From the NCBI GenBank assembly GCA_020846515.1, contig JADLDX010000142.1, forward strand, positions 1 to 6,173: 6,173 nt of DNA, read 5' to 3'. How positions within the stretch are numbered: the stretch's first letter is position 1; every line of letters starts with the position of its first letter. The notes beneath the pieces were generated by a model, which was given only the letters and a program-made list of their open reading frames with translations, searched no databases and was not told the DNA's origin. Made by a program: the position numbers and the translations under genes. Of the stretch, positions 1 through 6,154 are shown piece after piece. The stretch is from Pirellulaceae bacterium (GTDB lineage Bacteria; Planctomycetota; Planctomycetia; Pirellulales; Pirellulaceae).

Positions 1-441
1 CGGCACGCCGTCTGCCACCATGCCGGGCGAAGCCGAGGCTGGATCGTAAAGCCAGCCTGGTGGATAACGTTGCTCAATGGGCACGTAAGCGAGAGCAATC
101 GGAAAGTGAATCAAGTACAGATCAAAATAATCTAGCCCCCAATCGCGCAGCGATTTCTCGCAAGCCTTCTGCACATGCTCGGGGCGATGATAAGTGTTCC
201 AAAGTTTGCTGGTCACCCACAATTGATCGCGCGTGCACAGGCCTCGGGATATGGATTGCTTGACCCCGTCACCACATGCGGACTCGTTTCCATAGTCACA
301 GGCGCCGTCCAGGTGCCGGTAACCGGCTTCAATGGCTGATACCACTAATCCGGGTGCCAACCGCGGTTCGACTTTCCAAAGTCCTAGTCCGACCGCAGGC
401 AAGCTAGCACCACCGGCCAGGGCGATATTTTTAGATGACAT
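1..441 (-). CDS. Aldo/keto reductase, N-terminal 147 residues (cut by window edge)
   Basis: The reverse strand reads without a stop from an ATG at 441 down to base 1. The product is an NAD(P)H-dependent aldo/keto reductase, a cytosolic TIM-barrel enzyme that reduces aldehydes or ketones to alcohols. The N-terminus carries the first-strand signature LPAVGLGLWKV (residues 14-24). The catalytic tetrad is complete: Asp45 in GYRHLD, Tyr50 in DYGNE, Lys79 in VTSKLWN and His112 in LIHFP, with the family's usual spacing of 5, 29 and 33 residues. The stretch YVPIEQRYPPGW (119-130) resembles the xylose-reductase-like branch; the true substrate is unknown. An in-frame TGA lies upstream with no ATG, GTG or TTG between, so the start is firm, although the ribosome site is weak. 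Residues 53-60 (ESACGDGV) differ from the usual E-V-G-x-G pattern after YGNE. The C-terminal half, with most of the cofactor site, lies outside the window. Confidence 0.93.
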   Translation of the reverse strand, partial: MSSKNIALAGGASLPAVGLGLWKVEPRLAPGLVVSAIEAGYRHLDGACDYGNESACGDGVKQSISRGLCTRDQLWVTSKLWNTYHRPEHVQKACEKSLRDWGLDYFDLYLIHFPIALAYVPIEQRYPPGWLYDPASASPGMVADGVP

Positions 442-454
442 ATTTGATAACTTC

Positions 455-507
455 AGAGGGTCAGTCCAATTGGTTTCAGGGGCGCCGGTCTTTAGTCGGG
501 CTAGACC
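455..507 (+). repeat. 53-bp direct repeat, copy A
   Basis: This stretch, from AGAGGGTCAG to GTCGGGCTAGACC, recurs at 688-740 in the same orientation with 47 of 53 positions identical by hand count. It leads directly into the GCTAGC palindromic unit at 510-573. A related tail, GGCCCAC then GATCGACGCCG (582-604), closes the composite unit. The repeat begins only 13 bp before the reductase start codon, so it probably forms part of that gene's promoter region. No coding content is seen. Confidence 0.85.
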
Positions 508-509
508 TC

Positions 510-573
510 ATCAGCCGCAGGGCGCTAGCCCTCGGTTTCTGGTTAAACCGGACGCTAGCGCGTTCCGGCTGAT
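510..573. repeat. REP-like palindromic unit, copy A (order left-right)
   Basis: Two 29-bp arms face each other across a 6-base loop: 510-538 starts ATCAGCCG and ends GGTTT, and 545-573 starts AAACC and ends CGGCTGAT. Against the reverse complement, 23 of 29 positions match. The matches fall in three blocks: the outer ATCAGCCG, the central GCGCTAGC and the inner GGTTT. Each arm is also locally palindromic around GCTAGC; for example AGGGC and GCCCT flank GCTA in the left arm. Some of the variable bases between the blocks complement within their own arm. This is typical of extragenic palindromes that can form a hairpin or cruciform. I recall similar GCTAGC units from Rhodopirellula-type spacers, but this is recollection. 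Confidence 0.82.
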
Positions 574-687
574 TAGTTACTGGCCCACATGAAGATCGAC
601 GCCGGTTTCAGGCAGCCGCTTGGTATCCGGGCCGCCTCTCGAATCACTAGTTTATAAAAATGCCAGTCTCGGTACAGGTGCAACTAT

Positions 688-740
688 AGAGGGTCAGCCT
701 AATTGGTTTCAGGGGCGTCTATCTTTAGTCGGGCTAAACC
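688..740 (+). repeat. 53-bp direct repeat, copy B
   Basis: This is the second copy of the repeat at 455-507, offset by 233 bp and differing at six positions, three of them clustered at 718-722. It runs straight into the second GCTAGC unit, with the final AAACC already belonging to the palindrome arm. The matching tail (20 of 23 positions) follows at 795-817. The conserved head and tail with a changed middle show that copies A and B descend from one composite element. Confidence 0.85.
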
Positions 741-792
741 GGACGCTAGCGCGCGTGCGGCTGATTGGCCGCAAGGCGCTAGCCCACGGTTT
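736..792. repeat. REP-like palindromic unit, copy B (order right-left)
   Basis: The arms are 736-761 (AAACCG, then GCTAGCGC, then TGCGGC) and 768-792 (GCCGCA, then GCGCTAGC, then CGGTTT). They face each other over a TGATTG loop. The three blocks pair exactly across the arms, and the bases between them do not. Relative to copy A the two half-units are swapped: the AAACC half comes first and the GGTTT half second, so the GGC/GCC ends now form the loop side. A plausible origin is a longer alternating array that lost different units in the two copies. Confidence 0.78.
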
Positions 793-818
793 TCGGCCCA
801 CCTTACGATCGACGCCGT

Positions 819-842
819 AGCTTGGGCACGCTTGCCCGAGCT
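819..842. repeat. Small hairpin, AGCTTGGGCA facing TGCCCGAGCT
   Basis: A 10-bp stem with one G-T pair closes over the 4-base loop CGCT, directly after the tail of repeat copy B. No T-run follows, so it does not look like an intrinsic terminator. A related but shorter pair, TGGGCA (856-861) and TGCCCA (872-877) with a 10-base loop, lies 13 bp further on and may be a degenerate second copy. Function unknown. Confidence 0.55.
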
Positions 843-1157
843 CCAATTGAGATGTTGGGCAAGAGTAAGAGTGCCCAGCTTACGATCCTTGCCGTGCCGC
901 TTGAGTTACTGGTCGAGGAAATGGGCGGTTTAGGTCCCGGGCTGGGCTCGCGTGGCTCGTCAACTACTTGGTGGTCGACGGCTTTGTTCATGAAGCCGAC
1001 GGATAATCATGCTCCACCTTCTCCCGAATGGCCGATAACTCGAGATAACCAAAAAAGTCGACCTTCGGTCCGCTACGTTAATTCACACCTCTACGGATGG
1101 GGGCGGTGATTGGCGAGCTTGCGTGGTTTGGATACCTCAGCAGGTTTGGGAAGTTTT

Positions 1158-1176
1158 TGGTACACTCTGTGTGTAC
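1158..1176 (+). promoter_or_regulatory. Candidate extended -10 promoter overlapped by a GTACAC/GTGTAC palindrome
   Basis: TGGTACACT (1158-1166) matches an extended -10 element (TGn followed by TACACT). It would start transcription near 1173 and leave a leader of about 50 bases before the ATG at 1223. No convincing -35 box sits at the usual distance. The same bases form the perfect inverted repeat GTACAC (1160-1165), TCTGT, GTGTAC (1171-1176), which would place a dimeric regulator or a short hairpin on the start site. The match is by eye only, and no regulator family is assigned. Confidence 0.35.
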
Positions 1177-1222
1177 AACCCCAGCGGGGACCTTGAAGAC
1201 GAACGTAGGGTCGGAATTGGAA

Positions 1223-4200
1223 ATGAAGACAATTGCAAGCGAAATTGACTTTTCGCTGTATTTCGATGGCGCTCATCTACCACCGCGGACTGATTTGGCG
1301 GCCGTGCTCCAGCACTGGGCGGTTCACCGGCCAGATCGCGTAGCCTTTTTCTTTTCCGATGGAGAAGGCGACGAGATTTCGTTGACCTATGCTCAATTGG
1401 ATGCAGCGGCGCGCAATGTGGGTGGATATTTGCAGAAGCAAGGCGCTGCAGGTCAGCGAGTGTTGCTGGTCTATCCACCGGTGCTTGATTTTGTGGTGGG
1501 ATTTTTTGGCTGCCTCTATGCTGGTGCGACCGCCGTGCCCGCCTACCCGCCCCGCCGCAATCGCAAAGGCCAACGCATTCACGGCATCGCCCACGATTGC
1601 CAGGCGCAATTGGCACTGACCAACGAGCAGATTCGTCAGCAGATTGAAGGCGATACGAATTGGGTCGAATGGGAATCGATCTCGATTATTGCCACCGACT
1701 CCTTGGCTAACGATTACAAACAACATTGGACCAACCCACGCATCAAGCCGGATGACCTGGCAGTTCTCCAGTACACCTCAGGCTCCACGGGCAGTCCCAA
1801 GGGCGTCATGCTGACGCACGCCAATCTGGTGCGCAATACCGAAATGATCATGCATGCCTTTGACGTTCGTCAGAGCTCGCGTGGCATGAGTTGGCTGCCC
1901 ACTTATCACGACATGGGGCTGGTCGGTGGAATTCTGATGCCGGTCTTCTCGGGATGTCAGCTAACGCTGATGAGTCCGATGACATTTCTGCAGCAGCCGA
2001 TTCGATGGTTGCGCGCGATCTCAAAACACAATGCATCGATCAGCGGAGCGCCGAATTTCGCTTACCAACTTTGCGTTGAAAAAATCCGCGACGAAGAGTT
2101 GGAAGGGATCGATCTGAGCAGTTGGAAGACGGCCTTTAATGGCGCCGAACCGATTCGTCCGTCAACTCTGGAACAGTTCGTCAAGAGATTCGCCAAAGTT
2201 GGTTTTGATCGCCGCGCTTTCTTGCCGTGCTACGGCATGGCCGAGACCACCTTGATCGTCAGCGGTGGACCTCAACCTGATGATCCATTAGTCGCTAGTT
2301 TCGACGCTCGATCGTTAGAAGCTAATCTGGTGGTCGAAGCACCCGCCGATGCGATCAACGCCCGCCAACTTGTGGGCTGTGGCCAGATATTGCCCGGGGA
2401 GCGAGTGATCATCGTCCACCCCGATACGCTTGAGGCTTTGGATCCCAAGCAAGTGGGCGAGATTTGGGTTAGCAGTCCCAGTGTCGGCAAGGGATATTGG
2501 GAAAAAGAAGAAGCCACGCGAGATACCTTCCATGCCTTGACCAAAGATGGCAGTGGTCCGTTTCTGCGCACCGGAGATTTGGGCTTTATCTACAAGAACC
2601 AGATCTTTGTGGCAGGGCGGTTGAAGGACATGATTATTGTGCGTGGCGTCAATCGCTACCCACAGGACATCGAACAGACGGCCGAGTCAGCTCATGACGC
2701 GCTGATCGGCGGTTTGGTTGCCGCTTTCGCCGTGAATGCTGCCGATCGCGAACGCTTGATCATCTGCGCCGAAATCGCACGCATAGAGAATTGCGATTGG
2801 GGCACGGTCATTCAGGCGATCCGCCGCGATGTCACGCAACATCATGAATTGCCACCGGACGCAGTTCTGCTGGTGCGCTATGGTACGTTGCCACGCACCT
2901 CCAGCGGCAAAGTGCAACGGCACGCGGCCAAGTTGGAATATACAGAAGAGACGCTGAAAGTCGTGGCGGGTTGGAAGGCTTGGGAACTGGACCTGCCACG
3001 CAGCGAACCGATGATTGCGGCCTCAACGGTTACCAAGTTGCCCACCAGTGCAGTATCCGCAACACCGGCAGCCACTGCGACCGCCGTGGCGCAGCCCGAT
3101 CACGAAATTGTTGACATCGTGATGGATGCCGTGCGGGCCGTCGCGCAGGAGCGAGCTAAAGAGCTCGAGCTCAATACCAATATCGTGCTGGACCTGGGGC
3201 TGGATAGTCTCGAGCGTATGCAAATCGCGCACTCGCTGGAGCAAACTTTCAGCGGTCGATTCCCGGAAGAAGTGATCCAAGAGATCGAAACGATTCGCGA
3301 AATCGCCAGCGCTATCGAAACGCACTTAGGAAAAGTGCGGATTCGTCGCGATCTGGTGCCCACACCGACCGGTCTCAAACCAGTCGACAGCCGCGAAATC
3401 CTTCCCGAAGAGTATCGGTTCGACCAGTTGCCTGAGTATCGCAAACTCAAACGCACCATGGCCCAGTTTGCGCTGACAGGTGTGCCTAATCCGTATTTCA
3501 CTGTTCATGAGGGTGTGACGCGCGACACGACGCGTATTGCCGGTCGCGATCTGATCAGCTTTGCATCTTACAACTACATCGGTATGAGCGGCGACCCCGA
3601 GGTCAATGCGGCCGTGGTGGAAGCAGTCGGCACGTACGGTACCAGTGTCAGTGCCTCCCGCCTGGTCAGTGGCGAAAAAGATTTGCATGGTCGTCTGGAA
3701 CGCGAGATCGCTGAATGGGTCGGCGTGGACGCTTCCGTGGTTATGGTCGGTGGTCATGCAACCAACGAAACAACCATCGGCCATTTGGTCGGTCCCGGTG
3801 ACTTGATCGTACACGACTCGCTTTCGCACAACAGCATTGTTCAAGGGGCGATACTCTCCGGAGCGCGGCGACGTCCCTTCCCGCACAATGATTGGCAAGC
3901 CTTGGAGGACATCCTGGCCGAAGTCCGCGCCAGCTACCGCCGTATCTTAGTGGTGGTCGAAGGTGTCTATAGCATGGACGGCGATTTCCCCAATCTGCCT
4001 CGATTCATTGACGTCAAGCAACGCTATAAGTCTTGGTTGATGGTCGACGAAGCACACTCGATGGGTACGATGGGCAAAACCGGTCGAGGCATCGGCGAAC
4101 ACTTCGGTGTCAATCCACGCAATGTGGATATCTGGATGGGTACGCTGAGCAAATCGTTTGGCAGTTGCGGCGGCTATATCGCTGGCTCGCATGAGTTGAT

Positions 4201-4621
4201 CGAATACCTGCGTTATACCGCGCCCGGGTTCGTCTTCAGCGTAGGTTTGTCACCACCCAACGCGGCAGCCAGCCTGGCGTCGTTGAAGGTTTTGCGCGAG
4301 CATCCCGAACGCGTGAAAATCCTCCAAGAACGCGCACGCTTGTTCTTGTCCGAGGCCAAGCGACGTGGTCTCAATACGGGTGAATCCGGCCAAACAGCGG
4401 TCATTCCTGTGATCACGGGCAATTCACTCCATGCGCTGTTGCTCTCACGGAAGATGTTCGAAAAAGGTATCAACGTTCAACCGATCCTGTATCCGGCCGT
4501 AGAAGAATCAGCCGCTCGCCTGCGTTACTTCATCAACTCAACGCACAGCGAAGAGCAGATTCGGTACGCGGTAGCCGCTACCGCCGATTCGCTAGCCGAA
4601 GTCCTGCGAACAGCGATCTGA
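1223..4621 (+). CDS. Trimodular fatty acyl-AMP ligase / acyl carrier protein / alpha-oxoamine synthase
   Basis: This 1132-residue fusion should activate a free fatty acid, load it on its own carrier domain and condense it with an amino acid to give an alpha-amino ketone. Residues 1-590 are an adenylate-forming FAAL: P-loop YTSGSTGSPKGVMLTH (184-199), CYGMAETTL (336-344), LRTGDLGF (448-455), GRLKDMIIVRG (465-475) and the late Lys563 in TSSGK. The LVGCGQ segment suggests FAAL rather than CoA ligase. An Ala/Thr/Pro-rich linker (about 600-625) leads to an ACP (about 628-703) with phosphopantetheine Ser662 in GLDSLE. Residues from about 725 form a fold-type I PLP enzyme: DSLSH (His869, stacks on PLP), DEAHS (942-946), Lys977 in GTLSKSFGSCGG and ARLR near 1098-1101 for substrate carboxylate. 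ATG 1223 is preferred, with AGGG 12 bases upstream; an ATG at 1097 adds 42 atypical residues and lacks a ribosome site. By analogy with Caulobacter ceramide enzymes it may make a sphingoid-base precursor; the amino acid is unknown. Cytosolic; no signal peptide or membrane segment seen. Confidence 0.93.
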   Translation: MKTIASEIDFSLYFDGAHLPPRTDLAAVLQHWAVHRPDRVAFFFSDGEGDEISLTYAQLDAAARNVGGYLQKQGAAGQRVLLVYPPVLDFVVGFFGCLYAGATAVPAYPPRRNRKGQRIHGIAHDCQAQLALTNEQIRQQIEGDTNWVEWESISIIATDSLANDYKQHWTNPRIKPDDLAVLQYTSGSTGSPKGVMLTHANLVRNTEMIMHAFDVRQSSRGMSWLPTYHDMGLVGGILMPVFSGCQLTLMSPMTFLQQPIRWLRAISKHNASISGAPNFAYQLCVEKIRDEELEGIDLSSWKTAFNGAEPIRPSTLEQFVKRFAKVGFDRRAFLPCYGMAETTLIVSGGPQPDDPLVASFDARSLEANLVVEAPADAINARQLVGCGQILPGERVIIVHPDTLEALDPKQVGEIWVSSPSVGKGYWEKEEATRDTFHALTKDGSGPFLRTGDLGFIYKNQIFVAGRLKDMIIVRGVNRYPQDIEQTAESAHDALIGGLVAAFAVNAADRERLIICAEIARIENCDWGTVIQAIRRDVTQHHELPPDAVLLVRYGTLPRTSSGKVQRHAAKLEYTEETLKVVAGWKAWELDLPRSEPMIAASTVTKLPTSAVSATPAATATAVAQPDHEIVDIVMDAVRAVAQERAKELELNTNIVLDLGLDSLERMQIAHSLEQTFSGRFPEEVIQEIETIREIASAIETHLGKVRIRRDLVPTPTGLKPVDSREILPEEYRFDQLPEYRKLKRTMAQFALTGVPNPYFTVHEGVTRDTTRIAGRDLISFASYNYIGMSGDPEVNAAVVEAVGTYGTSVSASRLVSGEKDLHGRLEREIAEWVGVDASVVMVGGHATNETTIGHLVGPGDLIVHDSLSHNSIVQGAILSGARRRPFPHNDWQALEDILAEVRASYRRILVVVEGVYSMDGDFPNLPRFIDVKQRYKSWLMVDEAHSMGTMGKTGRGIGEHFGVNPRNVDIWMGTLSKSFGSCGGYIAGSHELIEYLRYTAPGFVFSVGLSPPNAAASLASLKVLREHPERVKILQERARLFLSEAKRRGLNTGESGQTAVIPVITGNSLHALLLSRKMFEKGINVQPILYPAVEESAARLRYFINSTHSEEQIRYAVAATADSLAEVLRTAI

Positions 4622-4750
4622 ACCAAGACCGTTCCATTTTGAATCCACTTCAAGCGGTATCGGCGCGAGCCGTCCGGTTTTGTTTGTACTCTCTCGGTGA
4701 TCCTCCGGGCAGCTTGCGCTGCTCCGCTTCCATTCAAACGCTGAGCCAGC

Positions 4751-4779
4751 TTGAATGTCACTCTGACATTCGTTAGATT
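4751..4779 (+). promoter_or_regulatory. Candidate promoter of the CobW-type GTPase gene
   Basis: TTGAAT (4751-4756) and TAGATT (4774-4779) each match 4 of 6 bases of the -35 and -10 consensus and are separated by an ideal 17 bp. The start of transcription would be near 4786, about 40 bases before the ATG. A rival reading is CTGACA (4763-4768) with GATTAT (4784-4789) at 15 bp. In either case the promoter overlaps the palindrome at 4753-4771, so the GTPase gene probably does not depend only on read-through from the fusion gene. Confidence 0.35.
4753..4771. promoter_or_regulatory. Perfect 19-bp palindrome, probable operator
   Basis: GAATGTCA, CTC, TGACATTC is a perfect 8-bp inverted repeat with a 3-base centre, sitting 54 bp before the GTPase start codon and between the proposed -35 and -10 boxes. 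The short spacer and the lack of a T-run favour a site for a dimeric repressor over a terminator. Genes of the CobW/COG0523 family are often controlled by the zinc repressor Zur, a Fur-family protein, so a Fur-family site is an attractive but unproven guess. The sequence is not a clear match to any Zur box I know. Confidence 0.5.
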
Positions 4780-4825
4780 GTCGGATTATTCGCTTCGATC
4801 TTGGCTCAATTCGGCGACGAACACT

Positions 4826-5920
4826 ATGGCAGAACGCATTCGCTTCGTAATGATCGGCGGCTTCTTGGGGGCAGGGAAGACGACCATCTTGGCGCAGTTG
4901 GCTCGGCAGTACCAGCAACAAGGCAAGCATGTTTGCATTGTGACCAACGATCAAGCGGCCGATTTGGTGGATACGCATCTGCTCAAGAGCTACGGTTACG
5001 ACGTTGAAGAAGTAGCGGGCTCCTGCTTTTGCTGCAACTTTAATGGACTGACAGATGCCATGTCAGCCTTTGAAAAACGCGCACGGCCCGACATCATTCT
5101 GGCCGAGCCAGTGGGCAGTTGCACGGACCTGGTCGCCACAGTGGCGCTACCCATGATGGACTTGCTGGGTGAACACTTCGAAATCACACCCTACGCGGTC
5201 GTGCTCAAGCCCAGTCACGGTCTGAAAATATTGTCTGGCAACGGCAAAGGCTTTTCACCCAAAGCTGAATACATCTTTCGCAAACAACTCGAGGAAGCTG
5301 ATCTGCTGCTGATCAACCGTATCGATGAACTTAATCCCGAAACGGTCGATCAATTGGAGCGATTATTGACGGAGCAGTTTCCCAATCGGCCCGTGATACG
5401 ACTATCAGCCAAGACCGGCGAGAATCTGGAGAGCCTGACTAAAGCGCTAGCCGGTGCGGCGCCCAAGCGCGGTCGCATGATGGAAGTTGACTACGATATC
5501 TATGCTGAGGGTGAAGCAGAACTCGGTTGGCTCAACGCCAGCATCCAATTGAATGCGCCGACGCCATTGTCACTGGACAAATTTCTGCTCGATCTGGTAA
5601 CCGATCTCAAGGAGCGATTGCTGGCCTTGGATGTCGAACCCGCTCACCTGAAAGCCATCGGTCAAGCCGACGGCAATTCGGCGGTCGTTAACCTGGTCAG
5701 TAGCGATACGGCAGTGACGCTGTCGCTCGCTAGCGACTATGAGACGCGACAAGCCGAAGTGGTCGTGAATGCCCGGGTCGCTGTGGACCCTGCGCTGTTG
5801 AAACAAACCGTCGAAGCGGCCATCGCAGCCGTGGCCGCTCGCTACCAGGCCTCTGCCCATATCGATTCCGTACAGAGCTTTCGACCTGGCCGGCCAGTGC
5901 CAACCCATCGCGTGCAGTAA
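4826..5920 (+). CDS. CobW/P47K-type G3E family GTPase, putative metallochaperone
   Basis: This 364-residue cytosolic GTP-binding protein belongs to the G3E family, whose members help insert metals or metal cofactors into target enzymes. Visible motifs: Walker A GGFLGAGKTT (11-20), TNDQAADLVD (40-49), the metal-binding CxCC as GSCFCC (Cys67, Cys69, Cys70), the Walker B-like ILAEPVGSC (91-99), the base-recognition motif as NRID (164-167) instead of the usual NKxD, and SAK (194-196). The region after about 218, including EAELGWLN (230-237), does not look like a standard CobW C-terminal domain, and there is no His-rich metal stretch. The metal and client protein are unknown. The chosen ATG puts the P-loop next to the N-terminus, as usual. 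An in-frame TTG at 4751 would add 25 residues but would run through the operator palindrome. It lies 204 bp after the fusion gene on the same strand. Confidence 0.9.
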   Translation: MAERIRFVMIGGFLGAGKTTILAQLARQYQQQGKHVCIVTNDQAADLVDTHLLKSYGYDVEEVAGSCFCCNFNGLTDAMSAFEKRARPDIILAEPVGSCTDLVATVALPMMDLLGEHFEITPYAVVLKPSHGLKILSGNGKGFSPKAEYIFRKQLEEADLLLINRIDELNPETVDQLERLLTEQFPNRPVIRLSAKTGENLESLTKALAGAAPKRGRMMEVDYDIYAEGEAELGWLNASIQLNAPTPLSLDKFLLDLVTDLKERLLALDVEPAHLKAIGQADGNSAVVNLVSSDTAVTLSLASDYETRQAEVVVNARVAVDPALLKQTVEAAIAAVAARYQASAHIDSVQSFRPGRPVPTHRVQ

Positions 5921-6054
5921 GCCCACGGCATGCTGGTAAGTAGATGGGGGGTATTTAGTTGGACAGCGCCACTTTGAAACAGCCCGGTTTTTTCGACACT
6001 TCTCGCTAATCGCCGGTAATTCGCGCGACGGTAGTAGCAAATTGACGGCATTTT

Positions 6055-6154
6055 CCTACTCGTACTCAGCCTCAGGCGGCACTCGTACTCGTACTCGAAT
6101 GTCAGCACCAATCGAGTACGAGTAGGAGAACCGTTTCACTGAGTACGAGTACGA
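6055..6154. repeat. Nested inverted repeats built from TACTCG hexamers
   Basis: Four blocks of the TACTCG/CGAGTA hexamer occur: two in one orientation (6055-6069, 6081-6098) and two in the other (6112-6126, 6139-6154). The outer pair, TACTCGTACTCAG (6057-6069) and CTGAGTACGAGTA (6139-6151), is perfectly complementary. So is the inner pair, TACTCGTACTCGA (6086-6098) and TCGAGTACGAGTA (6112-6124). The pair-specific ends, CAG with CTG and CGA with TCG, support nesting of inner within outer. Other pairings are possible, for example 6055-6067 with 6114-6126 (13 bp). No T-run follows the outer stem closely, so terminator function is uncertain. The preceding 5921-6054 holds nothing I can name. Confidence 0.8.

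Larger units (their letters stand above)
442..1222. other. Long divergent spacer, repeat-rich, no convincing gene
   Basis: About 780 bp separate the reductase on the minus strand from the fusion gene on the plus strand, so promoters for both should lie here. Short open frames exist on both strands, but their translations are low-complexity, rich in Pro, Arg and Ser, match nothing I recognise and are interrupted by the repeats. Positions 455-817 are explained by two copies of a composite repeat. Positions 819-878 hold two small hairpins. I see no feature in roughly 880-1150. The last 65 bp contain a promoter-like palindrome. An in-frame ATG at 1097 could extend the fusion gene upstream, but it has no ribosome site and its extra 42 residues do not resemble the family. 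Confidence 0.7.

Noticed and set aside
332..592. Plus-strand frame of 86 codons
   Set aside because: Its first part is antisense to the start of the aldo/keto reductase and the rest is repeat sequence.
651..664. TATAAA-like box between the two repeat copies
   Set aside because: No -35 box at proper spacing on either strand and no gene start to serve nearby.
822..1109. Plus-strand open frame of 95 codons in the spacer
   Set aside because: Starts inside a hairpin next to repeat copy B, has low-complexity composition and no recognisable motif.
1097..1222. In-frame ATG at 1097 extending the fusion protein by 42 residues
   Set aside because: No ribosome site precedes it, the extra residues do not resemble FAAL N-termini, and the promoter-like palindrome lies inside this stretch.
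1137..1726. Long minus-strand open frames (149-159 codons) opposite the FAAL module
   Set aside because: Antisense shadows of a strongly supported coding frame, with no family motifs of their own.
4661..4687. Possible terminator after the fusion gene: CGGC-GCGA-GCCG followed by a T-rich run
   Set aside because: The stem is only 4 bp and the T-run is separated and interrupted, too weak to call.
4707..4724. Hairpin GGGCAGC-TTGC-GCTGCTC in the 4622-4825 spacer
   Set aside because: A 7-bp stem with one wobble and no T-run; may be chance and has no clear role.
5972..5996. T-run (CCGGTTTTTTCG) after the GTPase as an intrinsic terminator
   Set aside because: No stable stem precedes the T-run; only AAAC/GTTT can pair.
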